Shown here in pieces: positions 51,804-60,108 of a stretch of 64,000 nucleotides of DNA. The notes below the pieces were generated by a model, which searched no databases, was not told where the DNA came from, and saw only the letters and a list, made by a program, of their open reading frames with translations. Numbering within the stretch: position 1 is the first letter of the stretch; each line of letters begins with the position of its first letter. The stretch is from Serratia entomophila. GTDB lineage: Bacteria > Pseudomonadota > Gammaproteobacteria > Enterobacterales > Enterobacteriaceae. Location: positions 2,356,001 through 2,420,000 of the forward strand of contig NZ_CP082787.1 of assembly GCF_021462285.1 (NCBI RefSeq), in the 5' to 3' direction. Made by a program: the position numbers and the translations under genes.

Positions 51804-52132
51804 TGAAATTTAAACAGATAGTTACTGATTTTTCAGAAATAAATATAGATAATGATTTTCATGATGAAATGAATAGGGTTTTTGGTTTTCCTGATTTTTA
51901 TGGGAATAACTTCAATGCTTTTGTTGACTGTTTAAATAGCCTTAGATTTCCTGATGATGGGATGACCAGTCTGCACTTAGATAAGGATGAGTATTTATTG
52001 ATAAAAATCAATAGAATACACTCGCTACCTGATGGTATCAGATATAACTTTTTATTGGCGATAGAGGCTGTCAATAAGGGAGCTGTCTCGTTTGGTGATG
52101 GAGCATTGATTCTATTGCTTTTGGTTAATTAG
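51803..52132 (+). CDS. Barstar-like immunity protein (cassette 2)
   Basis: A 109-residue protein. 'EMNRVFGFPDFYGNNFNAFVDCLNSL' (about 25-50) is the barstar signature, the helix-loop that plugs the barnase active site. The C-terminus ends in a hydrophobic strand. AGGGTGG precedes the ATG, which overlaps the toxin stop by one base. Its pairing with a barnase-like tip supports both calls. Confidence 0.85.
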   Translation: MKFKQIVTDFSEINIDNDFHDEMNRVFGFPDFYGNNFNAFVDCLNSLRFPDDGMTSLHLDKDEYLLIKINRIHSLPDGIRYNFLLAIEAVNKGAVSFGDGALILLLLVN

Positions 52133-52411
52133 GCGTATTTTTAGCGATTGATATTGATATTGATATTGATGTGAGGGAAATCTCTTAATAGATTTTTCAT
52201 GTGTAATCTAATTTGTCGGTAATTATTACTTTCATTGAAAGAATGCTGTTTTTTGTGGAAGTGTTTTTTCAAATATAACTTTTGGAAACACATTTAGTAA
52301 TTGTCTTTTTTTCCTTAAATACTACCTTTGCTCTGAACATATTAGATAGGGTATACGTTCTTTAAAAATAAGAAAGAGTTAAACGGTATAGGTTTATAGA
52401 ACGAAATTGAA
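52133..52411. other. AT-rich spacer with junction repeat before cassette 3
   Basis: No gene seen. It contains a hexanucleotide repeat, TTGATA three times plus TTGAT (52148-52170), and the junction motif GTTCTTTAAAAATAAGAA starting at 52357. The similar TAGAACGA...GCACCT stretch is shared with the junction at 53926. Confidence 0.5.
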
Positions 52412-53293
52412 TTGCACCTACCGTTGGTATTGTCCGCCAATAACCGGCTGATACAGGCGCGCGGCCGTGGACCGCAGGGCGAGTTCGACGCGCAGTATCA
52501 CTACGACGCGCTGGGCCGCCGCAGCTGGTGCTACGATCCGGCCAGCCCGTGGAGCCCATTGGCGGCACTGGAGCAGGCGGGCGACAGTCGTTCGGCGGAG
52601 ATTTACTGGTACCACACCGATCTGAACAGCGCGCCGCTGGAGGTAACCGACGCGGCGGGTAACCTGTGCTGGTCCGGGCAATACGACACCTTCGGCAAGC
52701 TGCAGGGGCAAACGGTAGCGGGCGCGGCCAGGCGCAATGGCGCGCAGTACGATCAGCCGCTGCGCTACGCCGGGCAGTACCAGGACGACGAGAGCGGCCT
52801 GCACTATAATCTGTTCCGTTACTACGAGCCGGAGGTGGGGCGCTTCACCACCCAGGATCCGATTGGGCTGCGCGGCGGGTTGAACCTGTATCAGTATGCG
52901 CCGAACCCGCTGATGTGGGTGGATCCGCTGGGTTTAGATCGCTTCCCTTCGTGGATGGATACAACTCAAGGCTACCAACGTCAACATTTGATTCCTTACT
53001 CACTTAGGAATCATCCTGTTTTTGTGCAATCAGGGATGAGTATTAATGGTGCATCAAACATGATGCGACTTCCTGTTGCAAAAGGAATAGATCCTAATCC
53101 GGACTTGGGACTTCATCGTGGCTGGACAAAAGAGCATGCAATATATAATGAAATGATGAAGTCAAAACTAGATGCTTTGGAGAGAGTTGCAAATAAAGAA
53201 AAATGGGATTATCGCCGAATACAAAATGAAGTATTGAACTTACAGCATGAGGCTCGTAAAGGATTCAAAACAGGAAAGCTTACATGTGCTTGA
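52412..53293 (+). CDS. Displaced Rhs cassette 3, AHH/HNH-like nuclease tip
   Basis: A 293-residue frame (TTG start; no good ribosome site). Core identity starts near 52435 and lacks two internal blocks: one between the near-repeats GCCGA(C/T)AACCG(C/G)CTGA, and one of about 37 codons between GRRS and WCYDPASP, both in frame. After 'WVDPLGL' the tip has 'GYQRQHLIPYSLRNHPVFVQ' and 'LGLHRGWTKEHAIYNEMMKS', resembling the AHH branch of HNH nucleases. It cannot be exported without recombining into the full rhs. Confidence 0.68.
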   Translation: MHLPLVLSANNRLIQARGRGPQGEFDAQYHYDALGRRSWCYDPASPWSPLAALEQAGDSRSAEIYWYHTDLNSAPLEVTDAAGNLCWSGQYDTFGKLQGQTVAGAARRNGAQYDQPLRYAGQYQDDESGLHYNLFRYYEPEVGRFTTQDPIGLRGGLNLYQYAPNPLMWVDPLGLDRFPSWMDTTQGYQRQHLIPYSLRNHPVFVQSGMSINGASNMMRLPVAKGIDPNPDLGLHRGWTKEHAIYNEMMKSKLDALERVANKEKWDYRRIQNEVLNLQHEARKGFKTGKLTCA

Positions 53294-53309
53294 TTACGAG
53301 GATAAGGGC

Positions 53310-53840
53310 ATGAACATCTATACTATTAGTAGTTTCTCATTGGGCAATGGTGTTATTGACTTCTCAGACCCAAAGTCAAGATTATCAAGTTTTTTTATTT
53401 GGAATGAAGGGGATGGTAAGTTTCTATCATATTCATTACCAAAAGGTAAAATACAAAGTACTATGCGGAGTGATAAACTGATAGTTTCAGATTATTTCCC
53501 TGCCAATATCGGAGTTCCTGTTTTTTCGCAGAAAGCGAAATCTATATTTGAACATAGAATTGCATCTGAATCATCCTTCTATAAGTGTACTGTGGAAAAT
53601 ACTGGTGAAACGATGTTCTTATGTAAGGTGAATAATTATATTCCAATTATTGACGAGGAAAAAACAACGTTCAGAGAACTTGTTGATGGCACTAAATTGA
53701 TCGACATTCCCGCCTATAAATGTGATAAAGATTTCTTTATAGCGAGAGATAGTGTCTTTTGTGAGCGAATGATTGTCTCTCAACTATTTGTCGATTTATG
53801 CAATGAAGAGGGATTGAATATTGAGTTTTTACAATGCTAA
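53310..53840 (+). CDS. Imm11-type immunity protein (cassette 3)
   Basis: A 176-residue AT-rich protein. The C-terminus 'RDSVFCERMIVSQLFVDLCN' and 'EEGLNIEFLQ' fits the DUF1629/Imm11 family, which commonly protects against HNH-type toxins. I start at the ATG at 53310, preceded by AGGATAAGGG; the frame is open to 53247, overlapping the toxin. Confidence 0.7.
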   Translation: MNIYTISSFSLGNGVIDFSDPKSRLSSFFIWNEGDGKFLSYSLPKGKIQSTMRSDKLIVSDYFPANIGVPVFSQKAKSIFEHRIASESSFYKCTVENTGETMFLCKVNNYIPIIDEEKTTFRELVDGTKLIDIPAYKCDKDFFIARDSVFCERMIVSQLFVDLCNEEGLNIEFLQC

Positions 53841-53925
53841 TGAAGTATCTGTTTTCTAATGAAAATAGTTTTTAAAATTGAGAGAAATAAGGGAGGGGTA
53901 AAGAAAAAATTAGGTTACGCGATGC

Positions 53926-53978
53926 GTTCTTTAAAAATAAGAATGAACTGGCCTATATAAACCCGTAGAACGACATCG
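53926..53978 (+). repeat. Junction repeat before cassette 4
   Basis: GTTCTTTAAAAATAAGAA (53926-53943) followed by GTAGAACGACAT; core identity begins at CGCACCTGCCGC (53979). It is the closest relative of the junction at 52357. Confidence 0.6.
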
Positions 53979-54034
53979 ACGCGCACCTGCCGCTGGCGCC
54001 TGTCGCCGACAACCGCCTGACGCACTGGCAGAAA

Positions 54035-55150
54035 TTGTTCTACCGTTACGACGTCTGGGGCAACCTGGTCAGCCGGCGCAACGGCATTTATGAGCAGCAC
54101 TATCGCTACGACGCCGATAACCGGCTGATACAGGCGCGCGGCCGTGGGCCGCAGGGCGAGTTCGACGCGCAGTATCACTACGACGCGCTGGGCCGCCGCA
54201 GCCGCAAAGTGGTGCAGTACAAAGGCAAAGCGGCGCAGACTACGCGCTTTCTGTGGCAGGGATACCGGCTGCTGCAGGAACAGCGGGCAGACGGCAGCCG
54301 CAGCTGCTGGAGCTACGATCCGGCCAGCCCGTGGAGCCCATTGGCGGCGCTGGAGCAGGCGGGCGACAGCCGTTCGGCGGAGATTTACTGGTACCACACC
54401 GATCTGAACAGTGCGCCGCTGGAGGTGACCGACGCGGCGGGCAATCTGTGCTGGTCCGGGCAATATGACACCTTCGGCAAGCTGCAGGGGCAAACGGTAG
54501 CGGGCGCGGCGAGGCGCAATGGCGCGCAGTACGATCAGCCGCTGCGCTACGCCGGGCAGTACCAGGACGACGAAAGCGGCCTGCACTATAATTTATTCCG
54601 CTACTACGAACCGGAGGTGGGGCGCTTTACCACGCAGGATCCGATAGGGTTGCGCGGCGGGCTGAACCTTTATCAGTATGCGCCGAACCCATATGGATGG
54701 ATTGACCCGTTTGGGTTATCTGGAGAAGGAGTTCCGCATGGCTTTAATAGTTTCGGTCAATTTAAACAATTCGGTGAAGCATTACAGGCAGGAATGAGTA
54801 AATTAGGATATCCCGGCACAGTTTCATATATGCAAGGAAGCTCCGTATCGGGGGTAAGTTTCTCTACAGGCCAACCATTTGATGTTGGCCGCGTTAGTGA
54901 TTTTGACGTTGCTATTTCACATCCTGAGTTATATCAGAAAGCAGAACAGCTGGGAATAGGAAAAGGAGGACGCACTGGGCCAATTGATATGGGAAGTGAA
55001 ATAGCGAAGAAATTAGGCATTGATGATACATTGCAAAAATTATCCAAAATGTCAGGAGGTAGACCTGTGAACGCAATGGTCTTTGAATCTGCTGCTGAAG
55101 TTAAGGCTAAAGGGAAGGGAACTAGAATACCAGGTAAATGTGGAGGATAA
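54035..55150 (+). CDS. Displaced Rhs cassette 4, nucleotidyltransferase-like tip
   Basis: A 371-residue frame with a weak TTG start; core identity from 53979. The border is altered to 'APNPYGWIDPFGLSGEG', unlike the other cassettes. The tip (about 145 residues) has 'QGSSVSGVSFSTGQPFDVGR' and then 'VSDFDVAISHPELYQKA': a GS motif followed by DxD, as in the nucleotidyltransferase fold of several bacterial toxins. The GS and DFD residues look intact. The immunity gene follows three bases later. Confidence 0.66.
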   Translation: MFYRYDVWGNLVSRRNGIYEQHYRYDADNRLIQARGRGPQGEFDAQYHYDALGRRSRKVVQYKGKAAQTTRFLWQGYRLLQEQRADGSRSCWSYDPASPWSPLAALEQAGDSRSAEIYWYHTDLNSAPLEVTDAAGNLCWSGQYDTFGKLQGQTVAGAARRNGAQYDQPLRYAGQYQDDESGLHYNLFRYYEPEVGRFTTQDPIGLRGGLNLYQYAPNPYGWIDPFGLSGEGVPHGFNSFGQFKQFGEALQAGMSKLGYPGTVSYMQGSSVSGVSFSTGQPFDVGRVSDFDVAISHPELYQKAEQLGIGKGGRTGPIDMGSEIAKKLGIDDTLQKLSKMSGGRPVNAMVFESAAEVKAKGKGTRIPGKCGG

Positions 55151-55153
55151 GTT

Positions 55154-55507
55154 ATGAAAAAATTATATTTCTTAAAATATGGCAGTACTATATCAAAAAA
55201 AGAAGCAAGTAAATTACTGGACGATAAATGGGATATAACTTGCTCTGAGCATGATAGCTCCTATTTTGGTGTTTACTTTTCATATACTGGTCTTTATGCG
55301 GACAAGTTAACCATTACTGATAATTATATTTCTCACTCGAATGAGTGGTTAGAAGAAGATAACAAGGAGTTTAGTGCGATAATTAAAGTATCTTTCACTA
55401 ATGGGAAGAATCCAGAAAAACTAAGTAGGTACAAGTTCTTGAAAAATGCGTTTAATAAGCTTGATGGAATATTTATCATATGCGATGAATGCATTGAAGA
55501 AGAGTAA
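55154..55507 (+). CDS. Immunity protein for cassette 4, family not recognised
   Basis: A 117-residue AT-rich, acidic protein (MKKLYFLKYGSTISKKEASK...), ending 'FIICDECIEEE'. GGAGGATAAG lies just before the ATG, and it follows the toxin at once. Role from position only. Confidence 0.62.
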   Translation: MKKLYFLKYGSTISKKEASKLLDDKWDITCSEHDSSYFGVYFSYTGLYADKLTITDNYISHSNEWLEEDNKEFSAIIKVSFTNGKNPEKLSRYKFLKNAFNKLDGIFIICDECIEEE

Positions 55508-55523
55508 TCTATAATCTGTCGCA

Positions 55524-55548
55524 AGGATCCTTTTTTTTGGATCTTTTT
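55524..55548 (+). terminator. Terminator after cassette 4
   Basis: GGATCC, a T8 loop, GGATC, then TTTTT. A short stem with T-run downstream of the immunity stop. Confidence 0.55.
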
Positions 55549-55577
55549 AGTGAGAAGCATTAAATATGAGATGTAAG

Positions 55578-55660
55578 ATAAAAGCTTGAAAAGGAGATGT
55601 TCGGTTCTTTAAAAAGAAAAACATAGGAAGAGTAAAAGCATTAGATTTTTAGTTGCACCA
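55578..55660 (+). repeat. Junction repeat before cassette 5
   Basis: AAAGCTTGAAAA, GTTCTTTAAAAAGAAAA (55604-55620), AGGAAGAGTAAA, then TTAGTTGCACC, up to core identity at AAGGCC (55661). Closely similar to 49665-49749, so the two junctions share ancestry. Confidence 0.6.
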
Positions 55661-55716
55661 AAGGCCGCCTGCTGCAGCATCGCGAACCCGCGCAGGGCAA
55701 GCCGGGCAGCCGGCTG

Positions 55717-56943
55717 GTGTACGACATGGCGGATAACCTGCTGGGTGAAAAAGGCCCCAACAGCGACGTGGAAACGCACCTGCCGCTGGCGCCGATCGCC
55801 GACAACCGCCTGACGCACTGGCAGAAATTGTTCTACCGTTACGACGCCTGGGGCAACCTGGTCAGCCGGCGCAACGGCATTTATGAGCAGCACTATCGCT
55901 ACGACGCCGATAACCGGCTGATACAGGCGCGCGGCCGTGGGCCGCAGGGCGAGTTCGACGCGCAGTATCACTACGACGCGCTGGGCCGCCGCAGCCGCAA
56001 AGTGGTGCAGCATAAAGGCAAAGCGGCGCAGACTACGCGCTTTCTGTGGCAGGGATACCGGCTGCTGCAGGAACAGCGGGCAGACGGCAGCCGCCGCAGC
56101 TGGAGCTACGATCCGGCCAGCCCGTGGAGCCCATTGGCGGCGCTGGAGCAGGCGGGCGACAGCCGTTCGGCGGAGATTTACTGGTACCACACCGATCTGA
56201 ACAGCGCGCCGCTGGAGGTAACCGACGCGGCGGGTAACCTGTGCTGGTCCGGGCAATACGACACCTTCGGCAAGCTGCAGGGGCAAACGGTAGCGGGCGC
56301 GGCCAGGCGCAATGGCGCGCAGTACGATCAGCCGCTGCGCTACGCCGGGCAGTACCAGGACGACGAAAGCGGCCTGCACTATAATTTATTCCGCTACTAC
56401 GAACCGGAGGTGGGGCGCTTTACCACTCAGGATCCGATAGGGTTGCGCGGCGGGCTAAATCTTTATCAGTATGCGCCGAACCCGCTGATGTGGGTGGATC
56501 CGTATGGGTTGAGTGCGTGTTCATCAGGTACTTCTTTAACCGTAAATAAACCGAAAATCCTGAGCAATTCTAATTTAACTAATGCGGAAAGAAGCTATCT
56601 TGAAAGACAGTTTACGAAAAAGCAAAATGCACTCAATAGAGCGGCACAGCGTGGTGAGTTGGTTTGGTCTCCTGGGACTCATGATGTTAGAATTTCTTCG
56701 GTGCAAAGCTCATATCGACAGGCAGTTGCGGCTCGTTATGAACGAATGTTTGGTCAAGCGCCAGACTTGACAAAACTGAATGCAGATCATCCAGTTGATT
56801 TGATTGTTGGTGGTTCACCAACACAAAGATTACAAATGCTCAACGAATCAATAAATAAAAGTGTTGGTAGTTCTTTAAAAAATGCGGGTAGAAAAGCAGG
56901 TCTCCAACCGGGCGACCGAATTAGTGAAATAATATTTCAATAG
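55717..56943 (+). CDS. Displaced Rhs cassette 5, HNH-like nuclease tip
   Basis: A 408-residue frame (GTG start in copied core; identity from 55661). After 'WVDPYGLSACSSG' the tip has 'NADHPVDLIVGGSPTQRLQM' followed by 'LNESINKSVGSSLKNAGRKA'. The D-H-x-x-D-L then N pattern resembles the HNH/endonuclease VII superfamily of Rhs tips. No secretion parts. The immunity gene starts eight bases later. Confidence 0.66.
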   Translation: MYDMADNLLGEKGPNSDVETHLPLAPIADNRLTHWQKLFYRYDAWGNLVSRRNGIYEQHYRYDADNRLIQARGRGPQGEFDAQYHYDALGRRSRKVVQHKGKAAQTTRFLWQGYRLLQEQRADGSRRSWSYDPASPWSPLAALEQAGDSRSAEIYWYHTDLNSAPLEVTDAAGNLCWSGQYDTFGKLQGQTVAGAARRNGAQYDQPLRYAGQYQDDESGLHYNLFRYYEPEVGRFTTQDPIGLRGGLNLYQYAPNPLMWVDPYGLSACSSGTSLTVNKPKILSNSNLTNAERSYLERQFTKKQNALNRAAQRGELVWSPGTHDVRISSVQSSYRQAVAARYERMFGQAPDLTKLNADHPVDLIVGGSPTQRLQMLNESINKSVGSSLKNAGRKAGLQPGDRISEIIFQ

Positions 56944-56951
56944 GGGGGTGT

Positions 56952-57395
56952 ATGAATAAGACTTTCTCTTTCACAACAGATACTGCGACCTTGTCAATTT
57001 TTGATTTGGTGTCTTTAAAACATAGAGTTAGCGACGATGCCGATTGGTGGAGCATTCCAGAGGATGAACTGGAAGAAGTAAATAAAGGTAACGTGTTGTT
57101 TTTGAATCTTGGTGAGGATGGTCAGTATACGGTTCGAGTTGTTGATGACATAAGTGAGAACTACAAATCGTTATTTTTGAATGTGCCTTCAGGAAAGGTT
57201 TTTGTTGGGGCAGGGGAAGATACTAGCGGTGGTGACCTTGAACCTGACGGTTCTGACTATATGTCAGGTGTATTTTTGATTTTGGATATAGGTAATTACG
57301 AAGTAAGATTTAGAAGAGACTCTCTCGATATAGTCATTTCATTTATTAAAAGTAGTGAAAATAAAAATGAAGAGAGTGCATTAATTAGGATCTGA
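56952..57395 (+). CDS. Immunity protein for cassette 5, DUF6386-like
   Basis: A 147-residue acidic protein. 'DWWSIPEDELEEVNKGNVLF' and 'FVGAGEDTSGGDLEPDG' are stretches I recall from a family named DUF6386, found next to Rhs genes. GGGGGG precedes the ATG. Role from position and family habit. Confidence 0.68.
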   Translation: MNKTFSFTTDTATLSIFDLVSLKHRVSDDADWWSIPEDELEEVNKGNVLFLNLGEDGQYTVRVVDDISENYKSLFLNVPSGKVFVGAGEDTSGGDLEPDGSDYMSGVFLILDIGNYEVRFRRDSLDIVISFIKSSENKNEESALIRI

Positions 57396-57463
57396 TTTGT
57401 ATTTTTTTACAATATGTCAACAATGACCCTCTTTATTTTAGGGGGTTGTTGAAAGGAACACCG

Positions 57464-58084
57464 AACCCGCGCAGGGCAAGCCGGGCAGCCGGCTGGTGTA
57501 TGACATGGCGGATAACCTGCTGGGTGAAAAAGGCCCCAACAGCGACGTGGAAACGCACCTGCCGCTGGCGCCGATCGCCGACAACCGGCTGACGCACTGG
57601 CAGAAATTGTTCTACCGTTACGACGCCTGGGGCAACCTGGTCAGCCGGCGCAACGGCATTTATGAGCAGCACTATCGCTACGACGCCGATAACCGGCTGA
57701 TACAGGCGCGCGGCCGTGGGCCGCAGGGCGAGTTAGCCGCGCAGTATCACTACGACGCGCTGGGCCGCCGCAGCCGCAAAGCGGCGCAGACTACGCGCTT
57801 TCTGTGGCAGGGATCTGCAGGAACAGCGGGCAGACGGCAGCCGCCGCAGCTGGAGCTACGATCCGGCCAGCCCGTGGAGCCCATTGGCGGCGCTGGAGCA
57901 GGCGGGCGACAGCCGTTCGGCGGAGATTTACTGGTACCACACCGATCTGAACAGCGCGCCGCTGGAGGTGACCGACGCGGCGGGCAATCTGTGCTGGTCC
58001 GGGCAATACGACACCTTCGGCAAGCTGCAGGGGCAAACGGTAGCGGGCGCGGCCAGGCGCAATGGCGCGCAGTACGATCAGCCG
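57464..58084 (+). pseudogene. Decayed Rhs core copy at the end of the array
   Basis: Starts at CGAACCCGCGCAGGGC and follows cassette 5 closely (shared GAACCC and TGGGTGAAAAAG variants). It has lost 21 bases in frame (the VVQHKGK codons) and then 8 bases near 57813 (GGGATCTGCAGG where others have ACCGGCTG between), which breaks the frame. The core ends inside 'QYDQP' at 58084. No toxin tip or immunity gene follows. Confidence 0.75.
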
Positions 58085-58149
58085 CCCCGGTTACGCCAAA
58101 AAATATCGGGTAACTTTGTTGGCACCGACACTTGCCCGGCATGCGCTAT

Positions 58150-59046
58150 TTACACCGCCCGCCGTCGCCACAGCATGCCCGGTTTGGCGAACATCACCAG
58201 GTTGCCCAGCAGGATCAGGCACAGGCCAATCACCGCATTGAGGTGCCACTGGTAACCTTCGTAAATCGTCGAAATGGTCAGCGCTACCAGCGGGAACAGC
58301 AGGGTGCTGTAGGCCGCCGCGCCGGCGCCGATGCGCCCCAGCAGGCTGAAATAGGCGGCGAAGGCGATCACCGAACCGAAAATCGCCAAATACAGCAGCG
58401 AACCGATATAGCGGCTGTTGTATTCAATCTGGAACGAGGCGCCCTGCGCCAGCGCAATCAGCGCCATCAGGATCGCGCCGTAGCTCATGGCGTAGGTATT
58501 GGTGGAGAGAATATCCAGCCCGCGCCGCTGATGGCGCGCGCTGATCATGTTGCCCAGTGAAAAACCGTAGGTGCCGAGCGCGCTCAGGCCGATGCCTTTC
58601 AATAGCTCCGGCGCCATTCGGCTAGCGGCCAGATCCTGCCAGAACAGCGCGACGATGCCCGTCAAGCCCAAGACTGCCGCCGGCAGCAGGTTGGCGCTGG
58701 GGCGCTGGCGGAAGAACAGCATGCCGTTAACGGCGTTGAACAGCACCGCCATCGAGAAAATAACCGATTCCAGCCCGCTGCTGATATAGGCCGCTGCGTG
58801 GTAGAAACAGTAGAAGTTGAAGCCGAATACGCAACAGCCCTGCAGCATGCAGAACAGGTGGTCGCGCGCGGCGATGCGCCGCAGGCGGCGCGCCAGCAGC
58901 AGCACGGCGAACATGACCGCGGCGGAGACCACAAAGCGGTAACCGATCGAGACAGGAATGGCCACCGGGCCTTCCTGTTGCAGGGTAATCGCAATCCAGG
59001 TGGTGCCCCAAATCAACACTACGGCAAGGTACAACAGCGCGTTCAT
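58150..59046 (-). CDS. DMT-superfamily (EamA) transporter
   Basis: A 298-residue inner-membrane protein with ten predicted helices in two EamA repeats. It begins 'MNALLYLAVVLIWGTTWIAI' (W-G-x-x-W, typical), with 'FHAA'-type 'FYCFYHAAAYISSGLESVIF' in the first repeat and 'FGSVIAFAAYFSLLGRIGAG' in the second. Metabolite efflux is expected; the substrate is unknown. ATG 59046 is used. It is divergent from an AraC regulator that may control it. Confidence 0.88.
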   Translation of the reverse strand: MNALLYLAVVLIWGTTWIAITLQQEGPVAIPVSIGYRFVVSAAVMFAVLLLARRLRRIAARDHLFCMLQGCCVFGFNFYCFYHAAAYISSGLESVIFSMAVLFNAVNGMLFFRQRPSANLLPAAVLGLTGIVALFWQDLAASRMAPELLKGIGLSALGTYGFSLGNMISARHQRRGLDILSTNTYAMSYGAILMALIALAQGASFQIEYNSRYIGSLLYLAIFGSVIAFAAYFSLLGRIGAGAAAYSTLLFPLVALTISTIYEGYQWHLNAVIGLCLILLGNLVMFAKPGMLWRRRAV

Positions 59047-59223
59047 AATCAACTCCGTTAAAACAGATGAACGCAGTATCCGCCGTTGCCTGCGCCGCCG
59101 CTTTCAGCACTTTGCGCACAATTGCATATTCTTGCGCTTTTTTTGGCAAAAGCGTGGGGTGGCGACTGGTGCGCGGCGGCGCCACTCTTTACACTGCAGA
59201 GATTGAGATGAACGGGGCCGGCT

Positions 59224-60099
59224 ATGTCCAGATATCAGGCGTTTGAAACGCTGAGCAAGCACAAGGCGCAGCTGCACGACAGCATCCAGCTGGGCTCCGG
59301 CGTGGAGCTGGCCGCCTGGTCCAACTGCAACGACCGCATCACGCAGGAAAGCGCCGATCACCACACCCTGAGCCTGTACGTCGCCGACGGCTACGAATGT
59401 TATCAAAAGGTGCCGGGTGGCTGGAAAAACGGCGGCGGGCCGGATCGCTTCTGCATCATGCCACGGCAGTATGAATCCACCTGGGACGTGCGCAGCGATC
59501 TGTCGTTCGTGCATCTCTATTGCACCGACGCCCACCTGCGCCAACTGGCGGAGCAGACCTGGGATCGCAGCCCGGCGTCAATCAACGTCGAACAGCGCGC
59601 GTTTGCCGAAGATCCCCAGATTACGCTGCTGTACCGCCAATTTTTGCTCAACCGCGACTGGCGGGATCGCGCCAATCAGCTGGCGCTGAGCAGCGCCTCA
59701 ACCCTATTGATGTCGCATATGATCCAGCGCTATACCCAGCTGCAGTGGGCCTTGCCAAAGGTGCGCGGCGGCCTGGCGCCGGCGGTGGCGAAAAGGGTGA
59801 AGGAGTATATCGACGGCCATCTGGGCCAGCCGTTGCTGCTGGCGGATCTGGCGGCGCAGGCCGGCTTGAGCGAGTTCCACTTTGCGCGGATGTTTAAGCA
59901 CGATACCGGCCTGGCGCCACATCAGTTTGTGATGCGCGCCCGGCTGCGGCAGGCGGAAAAACTGCTGCGCCACAGCCAACTGCCGCTGACGCAGATTGCG
60001 CTGGACTGCGGCTTCAGCTCCGCCAGCCACTTCAGCAACCGCTTCAGAGCGGCCTACGGATTTGCTCCGCTGCGCATGCGGCAGGGGCGCGGAGAATAA
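59224..60099 (+). CDS. AraC-family transcriptional regulator
   Basis: A 291-residue regulator. The C-terminal DNA-binding domain has both helix-turn-helices: 'LLLADLAAQAGLSEFHFARMFK' and 'LTQIALDCGFSSASHFSNRF', ending 'YGFAPLRMR'. The N-terminal half (about 1-180) is a cupin-like sensing part without a family I can name. It faces the DMT transporter and is followed ten bases later by a VOC gene, so it probably controls a small detoxification or efflux unit. Confidence 0.92.
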   Translation: MSRYQAFETLSKHKAQLHDSIQLGSGVELAAWSNCNDRITQESADHHTLSLYVADGYECYQKVPGGWKNGGGPDRFCIMPRQYESTWDVRSDLSFVHLYCTDAHLRQLAEQTWDRSPASINVEQRAFAEDPQITLLYRQFLLNRDWRDRANQLALSSASTLLMSHMIQRYTQLQWALPKVRGGLAPAVAKRVKEYIDGHLGQPLLLADLAAQAGLSEFHFARMFKHDTGLAPHQFVMRARLRQAEKLLRHSQLPLTQIALDCGFSSASHFSNRFRAAYGFAPLRMRQGRGE

Positions 60100-60108
60100 G
60101 GAAAGCCA

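Noticed and set aside
52148..52170. TTGATA hexanucleotide repeat as a phase-variation tract
   Set aside because: Only about four units, not inside a gene or promoter spacer that I can define.
49750..58084. Repeated core copies as an insertion sequence or CRISPR-like array
   Set aside because: The repeats are coding copies of the rhs core with unique toxin tips; there is no transposase and no short regular repeat-spacer pattern.
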